Part shown: positions 24,582-33,344 of the stretch, in pieces
Layout: the number at the start of each line of letters is the position of its first letter
Numbering within the stretch: the stretch's first letter is position 1
NCBI RefSeq assembly: GCF_024733555.1
Contig: NZ_JANIOF010000002.1
Location: forward strand, 310,001 to 374,000
Length of the DNA: 64,000 nucleotides
Direction: 5' to 3'
DNA from: Paenibacillus sp. SC116
GTDB taxonomy: Bacteria; Bacillota; Bacilli; Paenibacillales; Paenibacillaceae
Made by a program: the position numbers and the translations under genes
Notes under the pieces: generated by a model
What the model saw: only the letters and a program-made list of their open reading frames with translations
What the model was told of the DNA's origin: nothing
Database searches by the model: none

Positions 24582-25631
24582 ATGGGTATATTAACGAAGC
24601 CGGCTATCGTACGACCACAATATCGCATTACCCAAGACGAAATGGTGGATGTGCTTCAACGGCTCCATCCCAATCATCCCGATTGGAGTAAAATCAACCG
24701 TATGATTCGCAACACACAAGTAAATGAGCGCTATATCGTACGGCCAATTGAAGAGATTATTGCGCATTCTCGTTTTGAAGAGCGCAGCCTTATTTACAAA
24801 GAAGAGATGAGACGACTTAGCGTCCAAGCCGTTGAGCAAGCGTTGGAGAATGCTGAGTTAGAAGCTTTCCAAATTGACCTCATTATTGTGACATCTTGTA
24901 CCGGATTTATGATGCCTTCCATGACCGCCTACCTAATAAGCGATTTGCCATTCCGTGAACAAACGAAACAGCTTCCTATTGCACAGCTTGGTTGTGCTGC
25001 TGGAGCGTCTGCCATTAATCGTGCTGCTGAATATTGCGAAGCATTCCCTGGCGCCAACGTCCTTATTGTAAGTGCCGAATTGTGCTCACTCTGCTTCCAG
25101 CCTGCTGAAAGTGCAATTTCTGATTTCGTATCTGCTGCATTATTCGGGGACAGCGTGTCTGCTTGTGTTATGAAAGGTACTAGTGGAACAGGCTTTCAAG
25201 TCGAGTCGAATGCCTCCTATCTGATTAAGCATACGGAGAACTATATTGCCTATGATATAAAGGATACTGGCTTCCACTTTGTGTTGGACAAGCAGGTAAT
25301 GTATACGATTGAGACGGTAGCTCCGGTCATGCGCGAATTTGTGGAAGAGACGGTGCAGCGGACGCCATCTGATATCGACTTCTTCGTATTCCATACAGGG
25401 GGGCGACGCATATTAGATGAACTGGTGAAGCATCTTGGCATTGCAGAGCAGCGTGTAGGCTTGAGCAGAGAAAGCTTGTCAGAGTGCGGAAACCTGTCCA
25501 GCGTTGTCGTATTTGATGTCTTAGCGCGTCTATTCGAAGTGGGAACGTGCTCCCCCGGGGATAAAGGCTTACTAGCGGCATTTGGACCAGGCTTTACAGC
25601 GGAAATGTGTTCAGGAACTTGGGTGGAATAA
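24582..25631 (+). CDS. Type III polyketide synthase (chalcone/stilbene synthase family)
   Basis: The 349-residue homodimeric-type synthase has the catalytic triad of the family: Cys 138 in QLGCAAGAS, His 271 in FHTGGRRIL and Asn 304 in ECGNLSS. Bacterial relatives such as BpsA of Bacillus make alkylpyrones or alkylresorcinols from fatty acyl-CoA and malonyl-CoA. ATG 24582 is chosen because AGAGGTGA precedes it closely; a longer frame from 24501 has no such site. In Bacillus a methyltransferase (BpsB) follows, but none is seen here. The product may be a phenolic lipid, or, given the quinone-type neighbours, a quinone-like lipid; the latter is speculation. Confidence 0.88.
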   Translation: MGILTKPAIVRPQYRITQDEMVDVLQRLHPNHPDWSKINRMIRNTQVNERYIVRPIEEIIAHSRFEERSLIYKEEMRRLSVQAVEQALENAELEAFQIDLIIVTSCTGFMMPSMTAYLISDLPFREQTKQLPIAQLGCAAGASAINRAAEYCEAFPGANVLIVSAELCSLCFQPAESAISDFVSAALFGDSVSACVMKGTSGTGFQVESNASYLIKHTENYIAYDIKDTGFHFVLDKQVMYTIETVAPVMREFVEETVQRTPSDIDFFVFHTGGRRILDELVKHLGIAEQRVGLSRESLSECGNLSSVVVFDVLARLFEVGTCSPGDKGLLAAFGPGFTAEMCSGTWVE

Positions 25632-25799
25632 GCATGTAGGTTATGGCAAGGATATGAACTACGGTGTAGGTTAGCTCACGTTGTGATAGGAGTTAGAGGA
25701 AGAGAAATGATAAGGAGGGGGGAGTAGATTAAGGTAAAAGCGGAGATTGTTTAACATTAGGAGTCTTTTAATTGGGGGAGGAAACTAATAGTTACGAAA

Positions 25800-25830
25800 G
25801 GGGCAGTGAAACTACTAGCTGCTCCTTTTT
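25800..25830 (+). terminator. Terminator downstream of the polyketide synthase
   Basis: Arms 25800-25806 and 25819-25825 pair with one G-T wobble and are followed by TTTTT at 25826-25830. It lies about 170 bases after the stop. The rest of the 25632-26041 gap shows purine-rich stretches but no convincing gene. Confidence 0.65.
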
Positions 25831-26041
25831 CTATGGAACTATAGTTGAATTGCTGGTGCACGTGTGTAAGCTTACTCTCAAGCACGATCCTCAGTTAATG
25901 CGAATAGGATCTGCTTAACATTTAGGATAGGAATAGATAAGTACCTTTACATGCATAGTAAATCTATGTATGGTATTTCTAGGTATAAAAATGGTTCATT
26001 GTGGAAAGTCAGAAAGCGAATTAAAGGAGGGTTATCTGTCC

Positions 26042-27406
26042 ATGGATCGAGAAGCGAATGAACGCTCTCTGTTAGATTCCTATGTGAATCAAGTAGAAGC
26101 GGGTATTCATGCACAAGAAATGAGAGCCAGCATACGTGCAGAGCTGGAGGACCATCTGTACAATCAGGTCGAAGAGCAAGTGGACAAAGGGATGTCTCGC
26201 TCTGAAGCCGAAGCGAAAGCGGTTAGGCAAATGGGATCTATTGATACGTTAGCAGAGAAGTTTAATATGATGCATCGAACACGTTATCCATGGTTGTTTT
26301 GGGGTATGATTGCTATTTTATTAATAGTAAGTGTATTGGGTATTTGGGCGGTACAGCATACGGTTACAGGTAATTATGCGGAAAGAAGTTTGTTGGATAG
26401 ACATTTTGTTTTTCTAGGGTTTGGACTTGTTATATTTATCATTACCTCATTAATCGACTATCGCTGGTGGCGTAATAAAGGATGGTTTTTATATGTAACG
26501 GCAACGGCTTTATTTGGATTAGGACAATTAATAGGGCTAGAGGTAAATGGAGTGGGAGCTTGGATTGCAATCGGTGGTATTGTATTAGATGTTGGGTTTC
26601 TGACAACCTTTTCATTTTTGTTAGGGACCTTTTTAATCATTTCACAATATCGTGCCGAGCACTCAGAGCTCAGTATTAGAGTCCAGCTTATTCTTCAGTT
26701 CATTGGGATTATTCCAGTCCTTACATTCGTTATTAGCTCCCAGTACTATGAAGTAATTGTCTATTTAATAGGCTTTATACTTATATTGTTGATACAGTCG
26801 TTTTCTTTGAAAGCCTTGATTATAGGAGGAATTGCTGCAATAAGTACAGGTGTGCTCGGATTTTTGAGTTTGAAGTCTTACATGGTTCAGAGGCTAGAAA
26901 CATGGATGAACCAACTACTAGGTTATAATACGAATGATGCAACATGGCTGTTCTATCATATGCAGCAGCTAATTGTAGAATCTGGTTGGTGGGGAAAGGG
27001 ATGGGCTCAACCAGCGGATATTCCATACCCACATTCTAATCATATGTTAATCGTTATTGTTCACGCATTCGGCTGGATTGCTGGGTTAGGAGTGCTGGCT
27101 GTTTTGTTTGGAGGACTATTATGGTTGTTCCGTTCTGCGTATCAAGTAAAGCAGCGTTTTGGGAAAGGCTTGATGTTATTCATTAGCTGCTACGTTACAA
27201 TCCCTGTTATATTCAATGTAGGTGGTCTAATTGGCATAGTACCTATGAATGGGGCAAATTTGCCATTGCTAAGCTATGGTGCTAATTCCATGCTCATTTG
27301 GATGTTTACGCTTGGATTATGTACGAATATTTATATGCGTAAAGATACTCTCCCAAAACATGAGGCTAGATGGGATAGGATAGTTGCAATCGGGAAAGGA
27401 AGATGA
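26042..27406 (+). CDS. FtsW/RodA/SpoVE-like membrane protein with N-terminal HAAS domain
   Basis: The 454-residue protein starts with a soluble helical segment (about 1-75, with AELEDHLYNQVEEQVDKGMSRSEAEAKAVRQMG) of the HAAS/permease-prefix type. The rest carries ten or so membrane helices and FtsW/RodA-like sequence, ending IGIVPMNGANLPLLSYGANSMLIWM. SEDS proteins polymerise peptidoglycan glycan strands. The canonical motif GLTGVGLPLPFISYG-type region is recognisable but changed, and activity is unproven. ATG 26042 follows AAAGGAGG well; the longer frame from 25970 does not. A PadR regulator gene lies three bases downstream. HAAS domains and PadR regulators often occur together, so the pair may form a stress-response module. 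Confidence 0.75.
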   Translation: MDREANERSLLDSYVNQVEAGIHAQEMRASIRAELEDHLYNQVEEQVDKGMSRSEAEAKAVRQMGSIDTLAEKFNMMHRTRYPWLFWGMIAILLIVSVLGIWAVQHTVTGNYAERSLLDRHFVFLGFGLVIFIITSLIDYRWWRNKGWFLYVTATALFGLGQLIGLEVNGVGAWIAIGGIVLDVGFLTTFSFLLGTFLIISQYRAEHSELSIRVQLILQFIGIIPVLTFVISSQYYEVIVYLIGFILILLIQSFSLKALIIGGIAAISTGVLGFLSLKSYMVQRLETWMNQLLGYNTNDATWLFYHMQQLIVESGWWGKGWAQPADIPYPHSNHMLIVIVHAFGWIAGLGVLAVLFGGLLWLFRSAYQVKQRFGKGLMLFISCYVTIPVIFNVGGLIGIVPMNGANLPLLSYGANSMLIWMFTLGLCTNIYMRKDTLPKHEARWDRIVAIGKGR

Positions 27407-27409
27407 AAT

Positions 27410-27736
27410 ATGAAAGTGAGTAAAGAATTGCTCAAGGGGAGTACGGTTATGCTCGTGCTGTCCATGCTGGAGCAGCAGCCGATGTATGGTTATCAGCTCA
27501 TTAAGCGGTTAGATGCTCAATCCAATGGAGTATTTGCACTGAAAGAAGGTACACTATATCCCATTCTTCACGCATTGGAGAATGAAGGTCATGTGGAAGC
27601 GATCTGGAGCGAAGCAGAGGGGCGGGCTCGCAAGACGTATCACATTACCGAGAAGGGGAAAAAGCAGCTTCAGGAAAAAACGGAGGAATGGAAGTTGTTC
27701 CAGGTGTCGTTGAATCGTGTAATAGGTGAAGCCTAA
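27410..27736 (+). CDS. PadR family transcriptional regulator
   Basis: The 108-residue protein has the PadR winged-helix core: LLKGSTVMLVLSMLEQQPMYGYQLIKRL, followed by EGTLYPILHALENEGHVEAIW and RKTYHITEKGKKQL. It is of the short PadR-s2 class and probably a homodimeric repressor. AAAGGAAG precedes the ATG. It follows the HAAS-FtsW gene by three bases, so it is likely autoregulated with it. The more common order places PadR first. Confidence 0.85.
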   Translation: MKVSKELLKGSTVMLVLSMLEQQPMYGYQLIKRLDAQSNGVFALKEGTLYPILHALENEGHVEAIWSEAEGRARKTYHITEKGKKQLQEKTEEWKLFQVSLNRVIGEA

Positions 27737-27803
27737 TAAACCTGAACCTAATGATGGTCCTGGACATATTATTTTGACATTGTATCACGCCGCGGCGTTT
27801 TAT

Positions 27804-27987
27804 CTAACGAACGCCATTGACGTTATTTTCACGAAATCGTCTGTATTCAGATTTTAACGGTCGTACGAGAGATTATTTTAGTAATATTGGCGAAAATATC
27901 GCTTTATAGAGCAAATAAGCTCTTTGGCATCCTTTACATATCAAAAACAAGTAATATAAGTGGAATAGCCTATGTGGCAACCGTTAC
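27804..27987. repeat. MITE-like interspersed repeat, copy A
   Basis: This 184-bp element begins CTAACGAACGCCA and ends TGGCAACCGTTAC, whose complement GTAACGGTTGCCA matches the left end imperfectly. It shares long blocks with 57666-57850 in the same order and orientation, for example ACGTTATTTT, TAACGGTCGT, AATAAGCTCT, TGGCATCC and TGTGGCAACCGTTA. It codes for nothing visible. No clear target duplication was found. The remainder of the 27737-28273 gap holds no recognisable gene. Confidence 0.75.
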
Positions 27988-28273
27988 TGCAATGGTTGAA
28001 GACGAGAGAGTTTGAGTTCGGTAGTCTCTAAACATGAACGATTCGATCTAACATATGTTAATCAATAGGTGTCAGCATCGTTCACTGACATGGTTTATTG
28101 TCATGGTCTACCCCATTAGGCAGCAAGCCATAGCGCATCTTCATTTACGCAGGGGCGAAAACGAAAAGTCATAAATATTCTACTGTAACCGACCAGGGGC
28201 CGTTTAGACACTTACATATCGAGCTTTTCGTCTTCCGCCCTCTGCATGCTATGAATTCACTTGCCAGCCAACG

Positions 28274-28780
28274 TTATTCCTCAGTATGCTCTAACGCATA
28301 CTCATAATCTTCAATATCGTAGATCGGAATCGGCACCTCATGCTGAATAAGTCGTTCGACGTATTCTATTTGGTCGGTCAGCAAAGGGGCTTGCTCGCGT
28401 ATGCAAGTGAGAATAAGCTCTGTTTCAATGGGGTCAAAGGTTTCCCCGTACTGCATACTGTCCATCCCATTGATGATGATAATGGATACCTGCTCGTTTA
28501 TTAGCAAAGGAGCGCTTTGCCGCCAAGGGATGCCAAGTGCGCGGTCGATCTTTTTCTTATTAAATGGCCTTTCAAAAAGTTCGATCAGCAAGTCCACATG
28601 TTTCTTAGCATGTTGGTCATCCTCTGGATCAGGCATAATGCGCTCGTCAGTAATGCGCAACTCATACAATTCACTAATCGTAGAGTATGGAATCATATAT
28701 TCTACAGGCCGTTTCGGGACGAATAGGTGACCGTATACGGCTAACATGACTGCTTCAATTACGAATCGCCGTGGCTTCAC
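28274..28780 (-). CDS. Conserved hypothetical protein (sometimes labelled ADP-heptose synthase)
   Basis: The product has 168 residues from GTG 28780, which follows AAGGAGG by a good distance; an upstream ATG at 28807 is less likely. It starts KPRRFVIEAVMLAVYGHLF and contains YMIPYSTISELYEL, and near the end FDPIETELILTCIREQAPLLTDQIEYVERLI. I recall similar short proteins in Paenibacillus with that database label, but I see no nucleotidyltransferase or kinase motif and do not support that function. No membrane segment or signal is present. Confidence 0.6.
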   Translation of the reverse strand: MKPRRFVIEAVMLAVYGHLFVPKRPVEYMIPYSTISELYELRITDERIMPDPEDDQHAKKHVDLLIELFERPFNKKKIDRALGIPWRQSAPLLINEQVSIIIINGMDSMQYGETFDPIETELILTCIREQAPLLTDQIEYVERLIQHEVPIPIYDIEDYEYALEHTEE

Positions 28781-28929
28781 ACTCGGTCCTCCTTCATGAA
28801 CACCCACCTATAAGCAATATTGCAGGTGGTCTGTAATGGACAATGCGAATGCTGTTGTCCCACTTTTTATTTTACCATTGTGATTATACACGAAAAAGAG
28901 TCATTCATGCCGTATAACAGAAATCAGAA

Positions 28930-28968
28930 AGCTCTCCGCGCATGTACACCGTACATGGGCGAAGAGCT
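28930..28968 (-). terminator. Hairpin after the heptaprenyl diphosphate synthase gene
   Basis: Arms 28930-28947 and 28951-28968 match at about 16 of 18 positions with a 3-base loop. On the minus strand the stem is followed by TTTCTGATTTCTG. It lies about 65 bases past the stop at 29034. Confidence 0.65.
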
Positions 28969-29033
28969 TATTTGTGTTTCTACAGGATTGGTTCCTATTA
29001 TGTTGTCAGACGTATTCACTAGCAGATAGCTTA

Positions 29034-30029
29034 TTAATACGTACGCTTCTCGAAATAATGCCACAAGGTTTGCAAGTCGCGATGAGCGGGATAGGCAGAT
29101 AGCTGTTCGGTAATATCCCAAGCACGCTGCATAAATGTATGGCTCACTTCCAAAGCTCGTTCTATCGCGTCGCTGTCCCGAATGAGCGTGATTGCTTCAT
29201 CGAAGAGATGATCGGGTGCTCCTTCATGCAGCTTCCGCAAGTGGCTTTCTATAGCGGGATCCTCCATAGCGAGCAGGACAGGCAAGGTAACTTGTCCATT
29301 GCGCAAATCAGCTCCTGCAGGCTTGCCGAGTGTTTCGGCTGACTGCTGTAGATCGAGCACATCGTCTCGTACTTGGAACGCCATGCCCAATTGATCGCCG
29401 AACTCGTACAGCTGCTTAGCTACGCTTTCGTTGGCTTCACCTGCTCTAGCACCGAGATGCAGCGAGGTAGCCATAAGTACAGCTGTCTTATTTCGGGTCT
29501 TCTCCCAATATTGTTCCAAGGTTAGGTCGAAATTATAACGATTATCCATCTGCTGATATTCGCCTAGGCACAACTGTGTCGTTGTTAGCGAAGCGAGCTC
29601 TTCGATGTTGCGGTCGCGGTCTTTTGTGCGGGCAGATAGCAGTTCCAATACACGGTTCATCATGTAGTTTCCGATTTGTACGGCGGTCTTTACATCCGTT
29701 ATTTTATGCAAAGACGGCTGTCCACGGCGGGTGTCAGCCTGATCCAGGATGTCATCGTGTACAAGTGAAGCTGCATGAATGAACTCGCAGACAGCAGCTA
29801 GTTGATACACATTTGTACTCTCCGGTTTCGTCCCAAATCGGCTGCCGACGATAACCATAATAGGACGGAGTCGTTTGCCCCCTGAACGAATGAGCTCCAG
29901 CACACTTTTTCTTACAATGGAGCGGGATGCTACATCAGGGTCAGTCGTCACGATACGTTCCAGATCACGGTTAATCCGCTTCATGGAAATTTGCAACTGG
30001 TCGGGTAATGAAAGGTTAGACAACGTCAT
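29034..30029 (-). CDS. hepT: Heptaprenyl diphosphate synthase component II
   Basis: The 331-residue trans-polyprenyl synthase has both Asp-rich motifs, HDDILDQADTRRG near residues 91-103 and RDDVLDL near 220, plus GGKRLRP near 50. It makes the isoprenoid tail of menaquinone with a small partner subunit. In flavin-based electron transfer loci the corresponding gene is DmkB. It overlaps the upstream component I-like gene by 14 bases, so the two are co-translated. An AGGTGA site precedes ATG 30029 closely. The neighbouring NDH-2 and FMN-binding lipoprotein point to quinone-based electron transfer. Confidence 0.9.
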   Translation of the reverse strand: MTLSNLSLPDQLQISMKRINRDLERIVTTDPDVASRSIVRKSVLELIRSGGKRLRPIMVIVGSRFGTKPESTNVYQLAAVCEFIHAASLVHDDILDQADTRRGQPSLHKITDVKTAVQIGNYMMNRVLELLSARTKDRDRNIEELASLTTTQLCLGEYQQMDNRYNFDLTLEQYWEKTRNKTAVLMATSLHLGARAGEANESVAKQLYEFGDQLGMAFQVRDDVLDLQQSAETLGKPAGADLRNGQVTLPVLLAMEDPAIESHLRKLHEGAPDHLFDEAITLIRDSDAIERALEVSHTFMQRAWDITEQLSAYPAHRDLQTLWHYFEKRTY

Positions 30030-30498
30030 AAGTCACCTGCTTAAACGTTTGAGTCAATGGATACAGTTTTTTATAACGTTTAGCTATAAATCTAACCGTC
30101 TGTTTGTGAATATTGGCTTCATCCGTTAGTTTTTGCTCAGCACGCTTAATCTGTACTTGCTTAATGACAGGGGCGAGCTCTGCAATCAGGTCGATGAATC
30201 CGTGACGCAGGGCGAACTGCAAATAGAAACTCATGATAAAGTCTCCATCCAGTACAGATCGTCCAGCAGCCGCTGGGTCGGTGGGAAGTTGATCATGAAT
30301 GCGCAAGGAAAGAAGGACGAGCGCATAGCAGCCAAGCAATGCTAGTCGTTCCTTATGAGCCATCTCAACATGATGCAAGCGAACGGCCATGTCTTGAAGT
30401 CTTATGTTGTGTAGATCTGCGCTGAGCTGTATGCCGGCTTGTTGTGGAAGCTCTCGCTCCAATTGTTCATACATGTCTTGAATGAATTGCGTAATCAT
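30016..30498 (-). CDS. Heptaprenyl diphosphate synthase component I-like protein (short)
   Basis: The 160-residue soluble protein precedes and overlaps the component II gene. The segment AGRSVLDGDFIMSFYLQFALRHGFIDLIAEL resembles the LAGDYYSG(L/R)YY region of HepS (component I), and the SLRIHDQL stretch matches LDTHD. Its length is well below the roughly 250 residues of Bacillus HepS, so it is either a divergent short subunit or a reduced one. A strong GGGAGGCGGGGG precedes ATG 30498. The overlap by 14 bases supports joint function. Confidence 0.7.
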   Translation of the reverse strand: MITQFIQDMYEQLERELPQQAGIQLSADLHNIRLQDMAVRLHHVEMAHKERLALLGCYALVLLSLRIHDQLPTDPAAAGRSVLDGDFIMSFYLQFALRHGFIDLIAELAPVIKQVQIKRAEQKLTDEANIHKQTVRFIAKRYKKLYPLTQTFKQVTYDVV

Positions 30499-30591
30499 GA
30501 TCCCCCGCCTCCCGATAAAATAAGTAAAGTAATGTGCACGATGTACACATTACTTTACGCCTATATAAATGAATATACTATTTACTACGGA

Positions 30592-32469
30592 TTAGTCCGT
30601 GTAAAGGTACCATTTTTTCACGAAAGGTATGTTTTTCCAAATTCGTTTGAGATGCGGATACAAGTAATAGTCTAGGCCAAGCGTGCTGCCGGAACCACCA
30701 ATGAGAGCGATACCACCGAAGAAATACCATAGCATTTCGAATGGTGCCATGCCAGAGGTATAAATCATAACCCCCATCGCAATCGTACCGATTGATGCCA
30801 GCGATGTGAACAAGCCTAGAATTAGCATCGCCCCGAAAATAATTTCTGCGAACACCATGCCGGTTTGGAAAATAGTCGCTAATGCTGTAAATCCGCCATC
30901 AGTCGTGTAGAAGAACATATCCATACTTCCGTCGACCATGCTCTTGAGGAAATCCGGAACCGGAATCGCTTCAACAGCTGTCTTTGCTGTTTGGACGGAA
31001 GAAGCAGCGGTATGCCCGTCAACGGTTTGTTGAACGGCTTCGATTGCTTGCGATGCACCTGTCGTTCCATCGGCTGCCTTGGGTGGAATTAAGAAGATGT
31101 TCGATGGATTCTCCAACACTTTAGGGAGCTTCGCCAAACCTTCACTTAACCATTTGAAGCCTAGGAAAATACGAAGCGGAACGAGCCAGAAGTTCGGCGA
31201 GCGCATGGCGAGATGTCCGCCAACGAAGCTGCGCTTATTTTTAACTTTAAAGAACTCATGTATTTTATAAGACCAGACTTTATGGAAGCCAAGCACTTGC
31301 AGGAAGTAGACAATATTAATCATATGTTTGAAGAACATCGCCATAAAGCCTGTGAAATGGAACATTTTCTTCGGTGTACCGATCGCAGCAACGCCGTAGC
31401 GTCCACCGATGCACACCATTGTACCATGGAAGGTAGGCTTGTACGATTTGTACTTGCCAGTCTGTTTAATGTCGGCTGTGATGTTGTGAGCAATAAGAGT
31501 AGCTGAGTGCTCCGCATTTTCAACCATCTGTGGTACAGGACGTTCTTCACCTTCTGGCACATAGAAAATGTTGTCGCCAACAACGTAAACATTTTTATGA
31601 TCAGCCGATTGCAGCTTGTCATTCGTTACAATACGTTTGCGGCCATTTTGCTGCACATCTAGGTTGCCTACGAGCTCTGAACCTTCCACACCAGCTGTCC
31701 AGACGATCGTCTTCGCTTGCAATTCGCCTTTATCACCAAGTACGACAGAGTTCTCCGTAACACCTGTAATCTTCGCGCTCGTAATCATCTCTACGTTCAT
31801 TTTTTGCAAATACTTCTCAGACTTCTTAATAAGCTTGTCTGGCAATATAGGCAAAATCTTCGGCGCCATATCTGCTACGACAAGACGAACATCTTTCGGA
31901 TCGATATGGTATTCATGGCATAGCTCTTCACGATACTCTGCAATTTCACCAATCAGCTCAATACCTGTGAAACCAGCGCCGACAACGACGAACGTTAGCA
32001 TTTGTCTGCGTTTCTCTACGTCCAGTTCTTTCGAAGCAAGGTTGAACATATCACGGATTTGACGCTTCAACTTCACCGCATCATCGAACGACCATAGTGT
32101 CATTGCGTGCTCTTCTGCACCAGGAATGCCGAAGAAAGTAGGCTTACATCCGGTACCGATAACAAGATAGTCGTAGTCATACGTCTTCTTGTTTCCTTTT
32201 AGAGCTTGCCCGTCGAAGTCGATATTTTTAATTTCATCTAATACGACGTCAACTTTACGACCTGCAAAGATTTGTTTCAAATCCATTTTGATAGCTTCTT
32301 CATCTACACGGCAGGCTGCTACTTCATGCAGCTCCGTCATCATCGTATGGTATGGATGGCGGTCGACAAGTGTAATGCTGACATCTTTATGCTTCGCTAA
32401 GCGCTTTGCCAGCTTTTTCGCTGTTAAGACACCACCATAACCGCCGCCGAGAACAACGATTTTCTTCAT
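30592..32469 (-). CDS. ndh2: Type II NADH dehydrogenase with C-terminal DoxX-like membrane domain
   Basis: The 625-residue protein has an N-terminal NDH-2 half: FAD motif VVLGGGYGGVLTAKKL near residue 4, NADH motif VVVGAGFTGIELIGEIAEY near 162, and VYVVGDN near 295. After about residue 400 it continues with several membrane helices of DoxX type (KMFHFTGFMAMF, then FTALATIFQTGMVFAEIIFGAMLILGLF). NDH-2 normally has about 400 residues. Long NDH-2 with a membrane tail is the form (Ndh2) found in flavin-based extracellular electron transfer, where it passes electrons from NADH to a quinone pool. AGGGGTGA precedes the ATG. A hairpin separates it from the pplA-like gene. Confidence 0.88.
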   Translation of the reverse strand: MKKIVVLGGGYGGVLTAKKLAKRLAKHKDVSITLVDRHPYHTMMTELHEVAACRVDEEAIKMDLKQIFAGRKVDVVLDEIKNIDFDGQALKGNKKTYDYDYLVIGTGCKPTFFGIPGAEEHAMTLWSFDDAVKLKRQIRDMFNLASKELDVEKRRQMLTFVVVGAGFTGIELIGEIAEYREELCHEYHIDPKDVRLVVADMAPKILPILPDKLIKKSEKYLQKMNVEMITSAKITGVTENSVVLGDKGELQAKTIVWTAGVEGSELVGNLDVQQNGRKRIVTNDKLQSADHKNVYVVGDNIFYVPEGEERPVPQMVENAEHSATLIAHNITADIKQTGKYKSYKPTFHGTMVCIGGRYGVAAIGTPKKMFHFTGFMAMFFKHMINIVYFLQVLGFHKVWSYKIHEFFKVKNKRSFVGGHLAMRSPNFWLVPLRIFLGFKWLSEGLAKLPKVLENPSNIFLIPPKAADGTTGASQAIEAVQQTVDGHTAASSVQTAKTAVEAIPVPDFLKSMVDGSMDMFFYTTDGGFTALATIFQTGMVFAEIIFGAMLILGLFTSLASIGTIAMGVMIYTSGMAPFEMLWYFFGGIALIGGSGSTLGLDYYLYPHLKRIWKNIPFVKKWYLYTD

Positions 32470-32567
32470 GGTTATTGGTCACCCCTAAAATGTGTAATGT
32501 CCAAGTGGACTGTAGTGCTAGATCTTGCGGAAATGTTCAAATTTAAATCAATCTATACGTAAAAGGG

Positions 32568-32639
32568 AGCTCCGCTGCAGAAAAGGGGAGGTCTCCACAT
32601 AACGTGAGATCCATTCTTGCTTTCTCTACAGCGGAGCTG
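32568..32639 (-). terminator. Terminator after the PplA-like gene
   Basis: The outer arms pair AGCTCCGCTGCAGA on the left with TCTACAGCGGAGCT on the right with a single wobble, and an inner short stem GGTCTC/GAGATCC also forms. On the minus strand it is followed by CCCTTTTA. It lies between the lipoprotein gene and ndh2. Confidence 0.65.
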
Positions 32640-32658
32640 TCTCATGACGAACATTCAA

Positions 32659-33165
32659 TTATTTCGCGCTCTCAAGAGCCTCTTGAGCCAATTGCACGAA
32701 CTCAGATACGTGGATCGATACGCCGGTTACTGCATCTGTCTTGCCATCTTCCTTCAGCACGATAGCAGCAGGATCTTGCTTCTCGACAAGTGCTTTCTCC
32801 ATGGATGCAGCTTGTTCATGCCAATGAGCAGAAGCTCCGCCTTTTACCATGTCATAGCGACCGTCTTGGGACTGAACTTTCTTTGTGTCGCCACCATCTT
32901 TATGAACAGCATCCCAGTTTACTGCTTCAATTTTTCCACCTTTTACGGTAATTTCGACTGTGCCTTTCCAGCCAGACTTCGCGTCGAACTCTTTGCCTTC
33001 AGCACGGTACGTACCGTCTTTGTAAGCTGCTTGTTGTTCGGTTGTAGCAGCAGGTGCTGTAGTTTCTGTTTTAGGAGCAGCATCTTTCGCTTCTTCTTTA
33101 GCTCCACAGCCAACGAGTAAACCCAATGCCATTGTCATTGCAAGGATCAATGAAAGTTTTTTCAT
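32659..33165 (-). CDS. pplA: FMN-binding lipoprotein, PplA-like electron shuttle
   Basis: The 168-residue lipoprotein has lipobox LVGC (Cys 20), an Ala/Thr-rich linker to about residue 46, then one FMN-binding domain starting YKDGTYRAEGKEFD. Its flavinylation motif is DAVTGVSIHVSEF (144-156), where ApbE would attach FMN to Ser/Thr. In Listeria, PplA holds two such domains and shuttles electrons to extracellular acceptors; here there is one. The start is ATG 33165 with GGTGGGGG upstream. It is next to ndh2, and a one-mismatch redox palindrome lies about 215 bases upstream. Confidence 0.85.
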   Translation of the reverse strand: MKKLSLILAMTMALGLLVGCGAKEEAKDAAPKTETTAPAATTEQQAAYKDGTYRAEGKEFDAKSGWKGTVEITVKGGKIEAVNWDAVHKDGGDTKKVQSQDGRYDMVKGGASAHWHEQAASMEKALVEKQDPAAIVLKEDGKTDAVTGVSIHVSEFVQLAQEALESAK

Positions 33166-33344
33166 GATTTCCCCCACCTTTTTAATTTGTAAAATTAAGT
33201 TATTAATACTTTGTGAAAAAAATATCTTAGTGATTTCAAGTTCATTGTAGCACTTTCGCAATACGATTCAAGCCTTTCATATACGTAATTTGCATCATAT
33301 TGAGAGATCGATAACAATGTTCAAATTTTCATCACAATTCCAGA

